DNA of 62,134 nt. It comes from Oscillatoria salina IIICB1 (lineage in GTDB: Bacteria; Cyanobacteriota; Cyanobacteriia; Cyanobacteriales; SIO1D9). This document shows positions 33,232 to 41,884 of this stretch, piece by piece. The notes below the pieces were generated by a model that ran no database searches, was not told the DNA's origin, and worked only from the letters and a program-made list of their open reading frames with translations. The translations under genes and the position numbers were made by a program. The stretch lies in NCBI RefSeq assembly GCF_020144665.1, contig NZ_JAAHBQ010000028.1:1-62134 (forward strand), read 5' to 3'. Position 1 is the first letter of the stretch. Every line of letters begins with the position of its first letter.

Positions 33232-34257
33232 TTATCCAGAATTGATCTTTGTCGGAAGTTCAGATAAAAACGAGCGTACTGATGAAATAAAAGCATAAAC
33301 ATTCTTTAACGTTGCTGTATCTTCGATTTCTATATGTTGCTCATCCTCTGTATTCTCTTGACTGTTTAAGTAGAAGCGGAAACGGATTTTCAAATTTCCT
33401 TCATCAGGAGATTTTATCCATCTTGACAAAACTTGAATTTCAAACAAAAGTCCATAATTAGCGTGATAGGTTATAAGAGTAAATTTCTCTAAATCTTCCT
33501 CTTCAATTACTTCTGAAATAACTAACTCTAAATAAGCTATTAAGGAAGCTAGCCTCTCGTGTGCTATGTATTCAAAGCTCGACTTAGATAAATAATTAAA
33601 AGGAGCCGACATTTGGCTAAGTCTAATCTGAATTATGCTCCATCTTTTTCTATTTTCTAAGCTACCCAACAAAAAGGTTATTTTCCAAGTAGAAAAATTT
33701 AGTTCGCTAGTTCTCTTTATTTCTAACTGCACGCAATTTTCTGATAAATATTGAGGCTTTAATTTTAATTCTCTTTCTATCTCTCTTGACCTTTCAAAAA
33801 TAAAATGCTCTGGACGAAGCTTGCTCATCTTTCCTAAGATATCTTCGTTTAGTGAATTAATAAGGGAATGTATTTGCTCTTTTTCAAATCCAATTTGTAA
33901 GTTAAAATCAGAGATTTCAACACCCATTTGATGAACAAGCGCACAAAGTATGCTACGAGAACCTAGTAAAGCTTCATATTTGATTTGAAGTATAATTCCT
34001 TCATCAACGGATTGGACTGACTCAATTAATTCATCGGCTGATGTTAATTTATAGCTTTTCGGGTAACAGTTAATAATTTTCCCAATAAGATGAGCGAATT
34101 GAACAGCTTCATCTTGAGAAAGTTTTGGAATTAGTGCAACAAAGTCATTAACTGTAATTTGCTTATCTACTTCCAACAACGAATTTTTTATGATTAGCAA
34201 TTCATCAAGCGAAAATTCGATTACAGCTATTTCTTTAGTGAAGTTGAGAGTCTTCAT
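33232..34257 (-). CDS. Hypothetical protein, 341 aa
   Basis: Not recognised. The protein is soluble, acidic and rich in Leu, Ile and Glu, with a helical N-terminal half (about residues 17-150) and a C-terminal half containing alternating beta-like segments such as NLKIRFRFYLNSQ. No catalytic motif, signal peptide or membrane helix is visible. It converges on the methyltransferase gene with only 23 bases between the stops. Its codon use looks more AT-rich than the neighbours. The pairing with a methyltransferase that lacks a nuclease is noted, but nothing in the sequence says the two cooperate. Confidence 0.65.
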   Translation of the reverse strand: MKTLNFTKEIAVIEFSLDELLIIKNSLLEVDKQITVNDFVALIPKLSQDEAVQFAHLIGKIINCYPKSYKLTSADELIESVQSVDEGIILQIKYEALLGSRSILCALVHQMGVEISDFNLQIGFEKEQIHSLINSLNEDILGKMSKLRPEHFIFERSREIERELKLKPQYLSENCVQLEIKRTSELNFSTWKITFLLGSLENRKRWSIIQIRLSQMSAPFNYLSKSSFEYIAHERLASLIAYLELVISEVIEEEDLEKFTLITYHANYGLLFEIQVLSRWIKSPDEGNLKIRFRFYLNSQENTEDEQHIEIEDTATLKNVYAFISSVRSFLSELPTKINSG

Positions 34258-34282
34258 GTTTAAACTAGATATTTAGTTTGTA

Positions 34283-34310
34283 GTAGAGACGTTGCGTGCA
34301 ACGTCTCTAC
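34283..34310. repeat. Dispersed hairpin (GTAGAGACGT type)
   Basis: GTAGAGACGTTGC, two bases, GCAACGTCTCTAC: a perfect 13-base inverted repeat upstream of the 341-aa gene. It belongs with the hairpins at 21138 and 39804. Confidence 0.85.
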
Positions 34311-34314
34311 ATAA

Positions 34315-34394
34315 ATTTGCAGTTGATTAATTACCTAGTTTTAGGAAGGCGGAGGCGCGAGAAATGCCGTTTTCTGTGCCGCTACTGGTGATGG
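34315..34394. repeat. Duplicated 3' end of the DUF3352 gene (80 bases)
   Basis: This segment is identical to 34500-34579 except for one base (C at 34356, T at 34541). The second copy contains the last codons and stop of the DUF3352 gene. The copies are separated by three palindromic 36-mers, so the gene end appears duplicated around an expanding repeat. Confidence 0.95.
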
Positions 34395-34495
34395 AGGACT
34401 AAAGTCCTCACTACGTACGAACGGTGATGGAGGACTAAAGTCCTCACTACGTACGAACGGGTGATGGAGGACTAAAGTCCTCACTACGTACGAAC
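34387..34495. repeat. Three 36-base palindromic units
   Basis: Identical units at 34387-34422, 34423-34458 and 34460-34495. Each contains the palindrome GAGGACTAAAGTCCTC followed by ACTACGTACGAAC. An extra G separates units two and three. The units sit between the two 80-base copies of the DUF3352 gene end. Confidence 0.95.
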
Positions 34496-34511
34496 GGTGA
34501 TTTGCAGTTGA

Positions 34512-36161
34512 TTAATTACCTAGTTTTAGGAAGGCGGAGGTGCGAGAAATGCCGTTTTCTGTGCCGCTACTGGTGATGGTGAGGCTGTGTAAGTTCTCGA
34601 ATAAGGGTTGACCGAATAATTCGATTACTTGTAGTAATGGTAATTGTTTTTCAAAAATTGGTTGACTTTTTTCCCAATCTATGTATACATAGCCGTTATT
34701 GTTTTTGGGTAAGGTGGCGATATTTGCCTGAAATTCGGGGTTTGCGAGGAGGGAATTGTCGGAGAGTGCTGCGGCGATCGCGTCCACGGAGTTTGCGATA
34801 ATTTCGTATTTGCCGATGCTTGTATGCACTCCTTTAACTTCGGTAGCAAGTTGTTTTTGGGCGGCTTTTAGTTCAGTCCAGGCGGTTATTTGTTGCCGAT
34901 CTCCTAAACTAAAATTACCGATGTTTAAGCCGCGTTTCTGAGCAATTTTATCTAAGTTAGCAATTCCTGTTTCTGTGGCTTCTGGATTATTTTTTTCAGC
35001 TACAAATACCCAGTCATTATTAGGAAGCAAGGAAATAGCATATTCGCCGTTTACCCAAGGAAAAACTTGTTGAGATAAATCAATTTGAAATTGACTGTTG
35101 AGATTGGCTAGAATTTGTTTAAAGATTCCGCCGACGAAATTTCCCGCAGTTAATTCGGTAGTTAAATCGGTGTTAACTTTCTCTAAATCAGTTCCCGAAG
35201 CACTTAAAATACTGTTTGCGGGAAGATATTTTAAAGCTGCTACAGGTTGAGAAAGAATGGGTTTTTGTTCTGGTTTATTCGTAGTTCCGAGTAAGGCTGT
35301 TTGGGCGACTAAACCTTGCGGATCTAGTTGAATAGCTAAAGTAATTGTTTCTGCTGACTCGGCTTTGGGAGTTGTTTGGTTGCCAAACCAAGCGTTAGCA
35401 GCAGCAAGATGAGCAAAAGCTACGCCAATACGCGGTGTAGGAATTGTGTCTAATGCTTGTTCGTAAAAGGTGGCATTTTTTAAGTTTAAATTGCTTGCTT
35501 GGGCGTTATTAATTGCATCGCGCAAGACTTGGGAACTATTGGCAAATAAAACAAAATTACCGACAACGCCACTAGCTAAATTACTTTCTTTGCTAGTAGT
35601 TAAAGGACGACGATAAAGTAGTTTAACTCCTTTGTAGTCATCAGAAACTAAATCTGAGGTTCCGGCGATCGCGCTCTTACTGTAATACAATTGCAGAAAC
35701 TCACGAGCTAGTTGAGCGTCTCGATGCTTGACAGCCAGCAAATATCCCGGCTGTACGCCATTTTCCGCGTTGCGATCGTAGTCTAAACTCGTAATCGCCA
35801 GAGTAATTTCGTCTCCCAGCCAAGGTTGAATATCTTTGCTATAGCTGAGTCCCGTATTTGCGAGTAAACTAGCTTTAATTTCGTTTAATTCGCGATGCGA
35901 TCGCCCTCTTTGGGAAGGACGCGCTTGCAATTGTCGAAATGCTTCTAAACGATCTGGGTTTACCAGCAAAGAAATCATTGCTGGTGCTTGTCTGGGGATA
36001 AATACTGTTGCGGTTGGGTTAGCCGCTCCCTCCCCCTGTAACAAGGTTAGAGGAGTTTGAGCTAAAATCCAATTTAAGCCAGCAACACCAATCGATAGCA
36101 GTATCAGACAACCAGCAGCTAGAGCCAAGAAAAAAGAGCGAAGCTTCATAAAATCAACCAT
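34512..36161 (-). CDS. DUF3352 family protein, exported or membrane-anchored
   Basis: About 549 aa. A hydrophobic N-terminal segment (KLRSFFLALAAGCLILLSIGV) acts as signal or anchor. The rest matches DUF3352: FIPRQAPAMISLLVNPDRLEAFR, WLGDEITLAI, a DYKGVKLLYR segment, and later GEYAISLLP. The family is widespread in cyanobacteria and its role is not known. The frame opens at TTG 36173; ATG 36161 or ATG 36149 is the likely start. The last 68 coding bases are duplicated downstream together with repeat units. Confidence 0.85.
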   Translation of the reverse strand: MVDFMKLRSFFLALAAGCLILLSIGVAGLNWILAQTPLTLLQGEGAANPTATVFIPRQAPAMISLLVNPDRLEAFRQLQARPSQRGRSHRELNEIKASLLANTGLSYSKDIQPWLGDEITLAITSLDYDRNAENGVQPGYLLAVKHRDAQLAREFLQLYYSKSAIAGTSDLVSDDYKGVKLLYRRPLTTSKESNLASGVVGNFVLFANSSQVLRDAINNAQASNLNLKNATFYEQALDTIPTPRIGVAFAHLAAANAWFGNQTTPKAESAETITLAIQLDPQGLVAQTALLGTTNKPEQKPILSQPVAALKYLPANSILSASGTDLEKVNTDLTTELTAGNFVGGIFKQILANLNSQFQIDLSQQVFPWVNGEYAISLLPNNDWVFVAEKNNPEATETGIANLDKIAQKRGLNIGNFSLGDRQQITAWTELKAAQKQLATEVKGVHTSIGKYEIIANSVDAIAAALSDNSLLANPEFQANIATLPKNNNGYVYIDWEKSQPIFEKQLPLLQVIELFGQPLFENLHSLTITSSGTENGISRTSAFLKLGN

Positions 36162-36267
36162 TACCAGCAGCAAACAGGGCTATCCTGCCCATACTATTAT
36201 TTCAGGTTGTTTGCTAATTTGAACGATGAAGATGTCTTAATTCATTCTTAGCTATCAAATTCAGCTT

Positions 36268-36618
36268 ATGTCTATCTCTCAAAACTCTCGTGAAATTACT
36301 GTTGAAGAATTGGCTACCTTGAGATCCCAAAACGATCGCCCTGTACAATTGATCGATGTGCGAGAACCAGCCGAAGCTGCGATCGCGCTCATTGATGGCT
36401 TTGTTTTACTTCCTCTCAGTGAATTTCCTCAATGGTCCGAACAAATTCCTGTTCGCTTTGACCCCAACTTGGAAACCTTGGTAATCTGTCATCATGGCTA
36501 TCGTTCTGCCCAAATGTGTCACTGGCTACGAAGCCAAGGCTTTACAAATGTTAAAAATATTCTTGGGGGTATCGATGCTTACTCATTGCGTGTCGATCCC
36601 AGTATTCCTCGTTACTAG
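36268..36618 (+). CDS. Rhodanese-domain protein
   Basis: 116 aa single-domain rhodanese. LIDVREPAEAAIALIDG is the CH2A-like motif, and the active-site loop is CHHGYRS with Cys74, followed by LRSQGFTNVKNILGGIDAYS. Such proteins carry sulphur as a persulphide on the Cys. The loop of seven residues fits sulphurtransferases, not Cdc25-type phosphatases. Transcribed divergently from the DUF3352 gene and upstream of hrcA; the sulphur acceptor is unknown. Confidence 0.9.
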   Translation: MSISQNSREITVEELATLRSQNDRPVQLIDVREPAEAAIALIDGFVLLPLSEFPQWSEQIPVRFDPNLETLVICHHGYRSAQMCHWLRSQGFTNVKNILGGIDAYSLRVDPSIPRY

Positions 36619-36809
36619 CTTTCTGACTTTTTTCCGATTAAAATTCTTAGTCAGATTTGCTATCCTCTTTAATAATTAAGCTAATCTGTGCCAGATTAGT
36701 TAATTTTCGCCAAAATTTAACCTTACTGTCGAAAAAGTGACAGTAAGTTTATTACCACAAAAACAATATTTAATCCAAAATTTTAATAAAAAGTTAAAAA
36801 TTGCTGCCA

Positions 36810-37898
36810 ATGGCTAAAAAAACAAGTTTGAGCGATCGCCACTTACGCATTCTCTGGGCAACTATCAGACACTATATCACCACTGCCGAGCCAGTGGGTT
36901 CTAAAACCTTAGTTAACGAATACGATTTTAGCGTTAGTTCTGCCACAATTCGCAATGCAATGGGATGGTTAGAAAAAGCAGGATTACTTTATCAACCCCA
37001 TACATCAGCCGGAAGAATACCTTCTGATTCCGGATATCGAGTGTATGTCGATCGATTGCTCATTCCCAACAAAGCCAACCAAGAACGCATCGAAAAATTA
37101 CTTACTAAACAGCTTAACTGGGAAGCAGGTAATTTAGAAATTTTATTGCGCGGTGCAGCCCAAATGTTAGCAACATTAAGTGGCTACATTGCGATTATTA
37201 CCATGCCCCAAAATTCTACCACCCAAGTGCGCCACGTGCAATTAGTCCAAGTTGCTCCCGACAGAGCAATGCTAATTTTAGTTACCGACTCCTACGAAAC
37301 CCAATCAATTTTAATCGAATTACCAGGAGAGGAAAATAAATCCGCACCAAATCCCGAACTAAATGAAGGAGAATTACAGATATTATCTAACTTTTTGAAC
37401 AGCAAACTTAAAGGGCGATCGCTAACAGATTTATCGAGTTTAGATTGGCGCGAATTAGGACGAGAATTTGAACGCTATGCTAATTTGATCCGCAAAGTTC
37501 AAAAAGAATTAAGCCGCCGTCAACAATTGCCTAATTCCACACCAATTATGGTGCGCGGAATTGCCGAAGCTTTACGCTTGCCAGAATTTTCAGAATTACA
37601 ACAAGTACAAATGTTACTTCACTTACTTGAAGAAGAACAAGACCAACTTTTACCCTTAATCTTTGAGTTACCAGAAGGAGATAATCCTGGGAAAAAAGTT
37701 AGTATTAAAATTGGTTCAGAAAACCCTCTCGAACCCCTCAACACCTGCACCCTCGTTTCCTCGGTTTATCGTCAAAAAGATGTTCCCGTCGGTAGCGTCG
37801 GCATTCTCGGACCAACCAGAATGCTTTACGAAAATGCGATCGCGCTCGTAGAATCTGTAGCAGATTACGTTTCTGATGCTCTCACACAAGCAGCTTGA
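36810..37898 (+). CDS. hrcA: Heat-inducible transcription repressor HrcA
   Basis: About 362 aa. The N-terminal winged helix contains LWATIRHYITTAEPVGSKTL, VSSATIRNAMGWLEKAGLL and HTSAGRIPSDSGYRVYVD, all diagnostic of HrcA. The dimerisation and GAF-like parts follow, ending in VSSVYRQKDVPVGSVGILGPTRM. HrcA binds CIRCE inverted repeats before groESL and related chaperone operons. The frame opens at TTG 36801, but ATG 36810 is the natural start. I see no CIRCE sequence upstream, so no self-control is apparent. A GGGGACT heptamer tract begins two bases after the stop. Confidence 0.95.
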   Translation: MAKKTSLSDRHLRILWATIRHYITTAEPVGSKTLVNEYDFSVSSATIRNAMGWLEKAGLLYQPHTSAGRIPSDSGYRVYVDRLLIPNKANQERIEKLLTKQLNWEAGNLEILLRGAAQMLATLSGYIAIITMPQNSTTQVRHVQLVQVAPDRAMLILVTDSYETQSILIELPGEENKSAPNPELNEGELQILSNFLNSKLKGRSLTDLSSLDWRELGREFERYANLIRKVQKELSRRQQLPNSTPIMVRGIAEALRLPEFSELQQVQMLLHLLEEEQDQLLPLIFELPEGDNPGKKVSIKIGSENPLEPLNTCTLVSSVYRQKDVPVGSVGILGPTRMLYENAIALVESVADYVSDALTQAA

Positions 37899-37899
37899 A

Positions 37900-37948
37900 G
37901 GGGACTGGGGACTGGGGACTGGGGACTGGGGACTGGGGACTGGGGACT
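37900..37948. repeat. Seven tandem GGGGACT heptamers after hrcA
   Basis: Seven perfect copies of GGGGACT (complement AGTCCCC) follow the hrcA stop with one base between, and then an imperfect purine-rich tail. The rest of the 37949-38124 gap contains a palindromic GGGAGCATCTTGCTCCC at about 38029-38045, a motif partly repeated near 60335. Confidence 0.95.
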
Positions 37949-38124
37949 AGGGAGAGGGGGAGGACAAGGAGGAATTAGGAGATTAACTGATAACTATAGT
38001 CATTAGCAATAAAAGCGACATTTTGGTAGTGGGAGCATCTTGCTCCCTGATAGCGAACAAGATGGTCGCACTACGGAAATTAATTTGAACTACTATAAAC
38101 TCAATCACCAACTACTAAATACAA

Positions 38125-38817
38125 ATGAACAATCAACTAATCAGAAAAATTGGCTTTTGGTTGCTATGGGCGGGATTTCTGGGTTATGCTTTTTTCCTAG
38201 CACCTCCTAATCAACCAGACACCTTTGAATTAATCAAAAATATGTCCCTAGGTAATTTAGCAGGAATTAATCCAGCGATTGTAGCTTTATTCTATTTAAT
38301 GGGCGTTTTTCCTGCTATCTACGCTTGCTTATTATTGATCGATGGTAGAGGACAAAAAATCTCAGCTTGGCTGTTCGTTTTGCTATCATTTGGTGTCGGT
38401 GCTTTTGCGATTTTGCCTTATTTAGCTTTACGTGAAATTAATCCTGAATTTCCAGGAAATAAAGATTGGTTGATAAAGTTGCAAGACTCCCGTTGGTATG
38501 GAATATTTTTGGCGATCGCGACAATTAGTTTACTCGCTTTTGGTATACTGAAAGGCGATTGGACTGATTTTGTCCAACAATGGCAAACCAGTCGCTTTAT
38601 TCACATAATGAGTCTTGATTTTTGCCTCTTATGTTTGTTATTTCCCGCTTTGGTTGGTGACGATATTCAGCGACGGGAAACCGAAAATAGTCTTCTTTTG
38701 CGAATAGTAGCGATCGTACCTTTATTAGGTGCAGTTGCCTATTTGTGTTTGCGTCCCAATTTATCAGAAAATAAATCAGAAGAAGTTCCCAGTAGTCAAG
38801 TCAGTTTAACAAATTGA
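38125..38817 (+). CDS. Conserved membrane protein, about six helices
   Basis: 230 aa. Hydrophobic segments are near residues 8-25, 48-70, 80-102, 124-142, 160-176 and 188-206. The stretch NMSLGNLAGINPAIVALFYLMGVFPAIYACLL resembles a family shared by cyanobacteria and plant chloroplasts that I cannot name with certainty. The C-terminal tail is polar. Function unknown. It lies 70 bases upstream of the ferritin-like gene on the same strand. Confidence 0.75.
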   Translation: MNNQLIRKIGFWLLWAGFLGYAFFLAPPNQPDTFELIKNMSLGNLAGINPAIVALFYLMGVFPAIYACLLLIDGRGQKISAWLFVLLSFGVGAFAILPYLALREINPEFPGNKDWLIKLQDSRWYGIFLAIATISLLAFGILKGDWTDFVQQWQTSRFIHIMSLDFCLLCLLFPALVGDDIQRRETENSLLLRIVAIVPLLGAVAYLCLRPNLSENKSEEVPSSQVSLTN

Positions 38818-38885
38818 AATTTTTTGTGGAGTAAAGTTATAATAAGAAATAATTCTTTACGGAAAAGTGATTTTCAATTTAAATT

Positions 38886-39785
38886 ATGGCTGTTACTTAC
38901 GCAAAAAAGTTTAATAATTCACTGACTGCACGCGATATACTCAAACAAGTAGTATGCGATCGCGAACTTCATTTAATCACTCTCAATCGTTACCGCTACA
39001 ACGAACAACGTAGCTGTAAAGACTTAACCGATGTCATCGAAAGCTTAAACGGTACTCCCAAAGAATTAGTCAAAGACTTATCTCGTCACGTCTCAGACGA
39101 AGCCCGTCATGCAAATTGGTTAACCGATTTACTCATCGATTTAGGTGCAGATGTTGGTACACCTCCAGGAATGTCTTACATCGACGAATTTGAAAGATTA
39201 ATTGACCAAGATTCCTTCAAATCAAACAACCATCTTGAAAATGGAATTATTGCTGCTTTAGCATCAATTAACGCCACCGAAAAACGCGGTTGTGAATATT
39301 TTGCCGCACACATTTATGCTTTAAAACAAGCTCCTCAAACCGAAGAAAATATTAAAATTCGCGAAACAATTGCCAAGATTTTTCCTGAAGAAGCAGGTCA
39401 CGTGCGTTGGGGAAATCGCTGGTTAGCAAAAATCGCCAAAAAAAGCCCCGAACATCGGCAAAAAGTTGAGCAAGCAAAACTCAAATATAGCGCCATCGAA
39501 CAAGCGGCTTATGAGTCAGGAATGGATATTATGTTAGGGGCAGAATTACGTCGCTTAAATCATTTGGTAGAAATTACTAATACTATGCCGATGTGGGAAC
39601 GGACACAATATTTTGTCGAACGTTTACCCCAAACACTTTTCAATTCCGAATTACAAATGACTCGATTTCGCATTGCCGAACGCGCATGGAAACGCGACCC
39701 TCAAGCATTTATCGAGAAGTTTGTCCCCATGTTTTTTAACGGTTTGAGTAAGATAGAAGACAGCCAAAAAAAAGCAAAAGCCTAG
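38886..39785 (+). CDS. Ferritin-like diiron-type protein
   Basis: 299 aa, mainly helical. Two E-x-x-H pairs stand out, Glu72-His75 in DEARHANW and Glu169-His172 in EEAGHVRW, with further Glu residues (27, 40, 137) in helices spaced as in diiron four-helix bundles. This predicts a di-metal carboxylate site. It is longer than aldehyde deformylating oxygenase (about 230 aa) and lacks its signature, so that identity is not claimed. Substrate unknown. The N-terminus MAVTYAKKFNN is followed directly by the first helix. Confidence 0.72.
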   Translation: MAVTYAKKFNNSLTARDILKQVVCDRELHLITLNRYRYNEQRSCKDLTDVIESLNGTPKELVKDLSRHVSDEARHANWLTDLLIDLGADVGTPPGMSYIDEFERLIDQDSFKSNNHLENGIIAALASINATEKRGCEYFAAHIYALKQAPQTEENIKIRETIAKIFPEEAGHVRWGNRWLAKIAKKSPEHRQKVEQAKLKYSAIEQAAYESGMDIMLGAELRRLNHLVEITNTMPMWERTQYFVERLPQTLFNSELQMTRFRIAERAWKRDPQAFIEKFVPMFFNGLSKIEDSQKKAKA

Positions 39786-39803
39786 ATACATAAAACCCCT
39801 GTA

Positions 39804-39826
39804 GAGACGTAGCATTGCTACGTCTC
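39804..39826. terminator. Hairpin between convergent ferritin-like and 148-aa genes
   Basis: GAGACGTAGCA, one base, then TGCTACGTCTC: an 11-base perfect stem in the 47-base gap between convergent genes. It could end transcription from both sides, and it is also a member of the dispersed GTAGAGACGT hairpin family (21138, 34283). Confidence 0.6.
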
Positions 39827-39832
39827 CAAAAG

Positions 39833-40279
39833 TTAATTTTCTCTGGCTGATTGACTACCCAAATCTTCCGGTCCCCAAGCATTAACCAATCTGTCAGTAC
39901 GAACTCTTCCGTTAGGAAATCTTACCATCAAACGCCGTCGGCTAAAGTCGAGCGTATAAGTATATTCGCCGTTATTAGCGACAAAAATCTCATTTTCGCG
40001 ATCGTAATTAGAAAGAGTTATAGTTAATTGTCTGCTACCATCTTTGGGAGCGCCAATGTAATATTTTGGCAATTGGCGATTATTTTCTGCCGAGCAAATA
40101 AACAAGGCGTAATCGCGTGTTTCTGCCACGTATAACTCTTGGGAATTAGCATTTGGACAAAAACTAGCTTCCGACTGAGCAACTTCCCAAGCTGCGGCTG
40201 AGGAATTGAAGTAACAAAAACTCGCTGCTCCTATCAGAAATGGGCTAATTAAGGCTTTACTATTGAACAGAGACTTCAT
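39833..40279 (-). CDS. Small secreted protein, family shared with 41018-41500
   Basis: 148 aa with a signal-like N-terminus (hydrophobic residues about 10-28, small residues before AAWEVAQ). The mature part has two Cys residues near residues 41 and 62, the pattern ETRDYALFICSA, then YYIGAPKDGS and a beta-rich end. The product at 41018 shows the same order of features (ETKDFWINICGW, FYKGIRKLDG), suggesting a common small beta-barrel family. Function unknown. Confidence 0.7.
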   Translation of the reverse strand: MKSLFNSKALISPFLIGAASFCYFNSSAAAWEVAQSEASFCPNANSQELYVAETRDYALFICSAENNRQLPKYYIGAPKDGSRQLTITLSNYDRENEIFVANNGEYTYTLDFSRRRLMVRFPNGRVRTDRLVNAWGPEDLGSQSAREN

Positions 40280-40362
40280 CGGTAATAGGTAAAAGGTTTA
40301 AAAAGTCAAAAAGGTAATCGCGTAACCATCCTATTTTACTCTCGACTACTCTTGACTGCTCG

Positions 40363-40815
40363 CTAAATACCCTTTTCGCATTCCTTTTTCGTGACTTCGT
40401 GGCGATAACGAAACATATCTCTCAGTCGGGCTTCTACCCACCAGCCCAAAATTAATTCGGCTAATTCTCCTCCAGGTATTGCATATTCTATCGAATCTGT
40501 CAAGCGAGTTTGCCGATTTTCCGCCACAAATTGATGTTTATGTCGCCAAAACTCCATCGGTCCGTCAATTTGTTCGTCAACAAATATTTGATATTTTTTA
40601 CATTCCGTATGATGCGCTAACCAGCGCACCGGAATTACTCCTAAAAAAATCTTAAATTCGCTAATTGCACCCACAGCTAACCCTCCCTCTCGACGCACAA
40701 TTTGCACGGGTTGCCAAGGAGGAGTTAAAACATCTAAAATATCCGGTCGTTCGTGGAAATTCCAGACAATTTCTACCGGAGCATTAATCAGACTAGAATA
40801 TTGAAAATGCAGCAT
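40363..40815 (-). CDS. SRPBCC (START-like) family protein
   Basis: 150 aa. SSLINAPVEIVWNFHERPDILDVLTPP is the typical first strand and helix of the polyketide cyclase/SRPBCC fold, and ENRQTRLTDSIEYAIPGG followed by a C-terminal helix (WWVEARLRDMFRYRHEVTK) fits the family. Members bind hydrophobic ligands in a deep pocket. The ligand is unknown here. Stand-alone minus-strand gene. Confidence 0.85.
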   Translation of the reverse strand: MLHFQYSSLINAPVEIVWNFHERPDILDVLTPPWQPVQIVRREGGLAVGAISEFKIFLGVIPVRWLAHHTECKKYQIFVDEQIDGPMEFWRHKHQFVAENRQTRLTDSIEYAIPGGELAELILGWWVEARLRDMFRYRHEVTKKECEKGI

Positions 40816-41017
40816 AAAAATATTTTACTAGATTCGATTTAAAAATACAAGCGGGTGGCTTGGCAAAATCTAATTTACCCTACTTAATTGTGACGTTTAT
40901 GTCTTCTTTTTTCGGTTATAACCATTGCGATCGTCAACGTCAATATGCTTTAGATATTCTTTTACTTCACAAGTAAGGTGAGCAATTATACCTTACTTGT
41001 CAACCAAGAATTAACCA

Positions 41018-41500
41018 TCAGTTAGATGATTGTAAATAGGGAAGAGAAAACCAATCAATTAGCGGTTGTTTGAGTAGTTCGCGATTACCTTGGGTAATAC
41101 TTAAAAATCGCCCTTGGGCTGTATTTGAGATGACGTAGTAAATGTTACCATCAATTGCTTGATAAACATTATTACTTAAATCAACTTCGGTAATTTCGAC
41201 ATTGACAACAGCGCCATCTAATTTGCGTATTCCTTTATAAAATTGAGGATAAAGCCAGCCACAAATATTAATCCAAAAATCTTTGGTTTCTCCAGCGAAA
41301 AAAGAAACAAAGCCATCACCACAATTATTTCTAGCGCTAGCAAGAATAAATTGCTGAGATTCAGTTTGTTTGGCTGAATTTAGGTTGGCTTTCACGGGAT
41401 TTATTGTTGAAGCAAGAAATAAGCTTATGCTGAGGAATACTAAACAGATATTTCTGACTTTTGCTGCTTGACTAAAGCTTCCAAGTAGATTAGCTTTCAT
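41018..41500 (-). CDS. Small secreted protein, family shared with 39833-40279
   Basis: About 160 aa from ATG 41500; the frame opens at TTG 41512. A signal segment (about residues 17-36, LVFLSISLFLASTINPVKA) with an Ala-x-Ala-like end is visible. The mature part has Cys residues in NNCGDGF and NICGWLYP and the ETKDFW motif also found, as ETRDYA, in the protein at 39833. The start overlaps the end of the CPXCG gene by about 11 bases, so translation is probably coupled to it. Function unknown. Confidence 0.72.
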   Translation of the reverse strand: MKANLLGSFSQAAKVRNICLVFLSISLFLASTINPVKANLNSAKQTESQQFILASARNNCGDGFVSFFAGETKDFWINICGWLYPQFYKGIRKLDGAVVNVEITEVDLSNNVYQAIDGNIYYVISNTAQGRFLSITQGNRELLKQPLIDWFSLPYLQSSN

Positions 41501-41678
41501 AGTCTGTATCAATTTCTATATCTAATGTTTCTTCATCTACTCTGACATAAAGTATATTCGGGCGACAACAAACTTGACAATCCTCAATATATGATTGTTG
41601 CATTCCGGCACTAATATCGATAAATGTTGTATTTAGTTCGCCACAAAAGGCGCAGTAAAATTCGGCTGTATTTTGCAT
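41490..41678 (-). CDS. CPXCG-motif Cys-rich protein
   Basis: 62 aa. FYCAFCGE, DISAGMQQSYIEDCQVCCRPNILYV and an acidic tail match the small CPXCG-type family; the first knuckle is CAFCG, and the second CQVCC is intact. Four Cys residues suggest a bound zinc. The function of the family is not known. Its 3' end overlaps the start of the secreted-protein gene, an arrangement that implies coupled expression. About 200 non-coding bases separate it from the radical SAM gene upstream. Confidence 0.85.
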   Translation of the reverse strand: MQNTAEFYCAFCGELNTTFIDISAGMQQSYIEDCQVCCRPNILYVRVDEETLDIEIDTDYES

Positions 41679-41884
41679 ATTTTCTGGTGGTTTGTATTTT
41701 TTAAAGAGGTGATTTTTTGCTTAGTTTGACTATGTTAGTGGCTAAGGAGGGGGCCATTTTTCCAGCTTGGATTGGTAGCGGAAAATTCCTGAAAATGATT
41801 TTTCTTAAATACATCAGTTTCAAGAGGAATTGTTGCCAAATTCGCCTACATTTGCCAAAATAAGCCGCGCCGATTATTTTCAAG

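Noticed and set aside
36619-36809. CIRCE operator in front of hrcA
   Set aside because: I found no TTAGCACTC / GAGTGCTAA inverted repeat; the short inverted words there (TGACAGTAAG region) do not fit.
38886-39785. Aldehyde deformylating oxygenase
   Set aside because: The diiron pattern is similar, but the protein is about 70 residues longer and lacks the expected ADO sequence around the metal ligands.
41701-41883. 60-codon minus-strand ORF between the radical SAM and CPXCG genes
   Set aside because: Composition is basic and hydrophobic without a plausible domain; it ends inside non-coding AT-rich DNA and resembles a chance frame.
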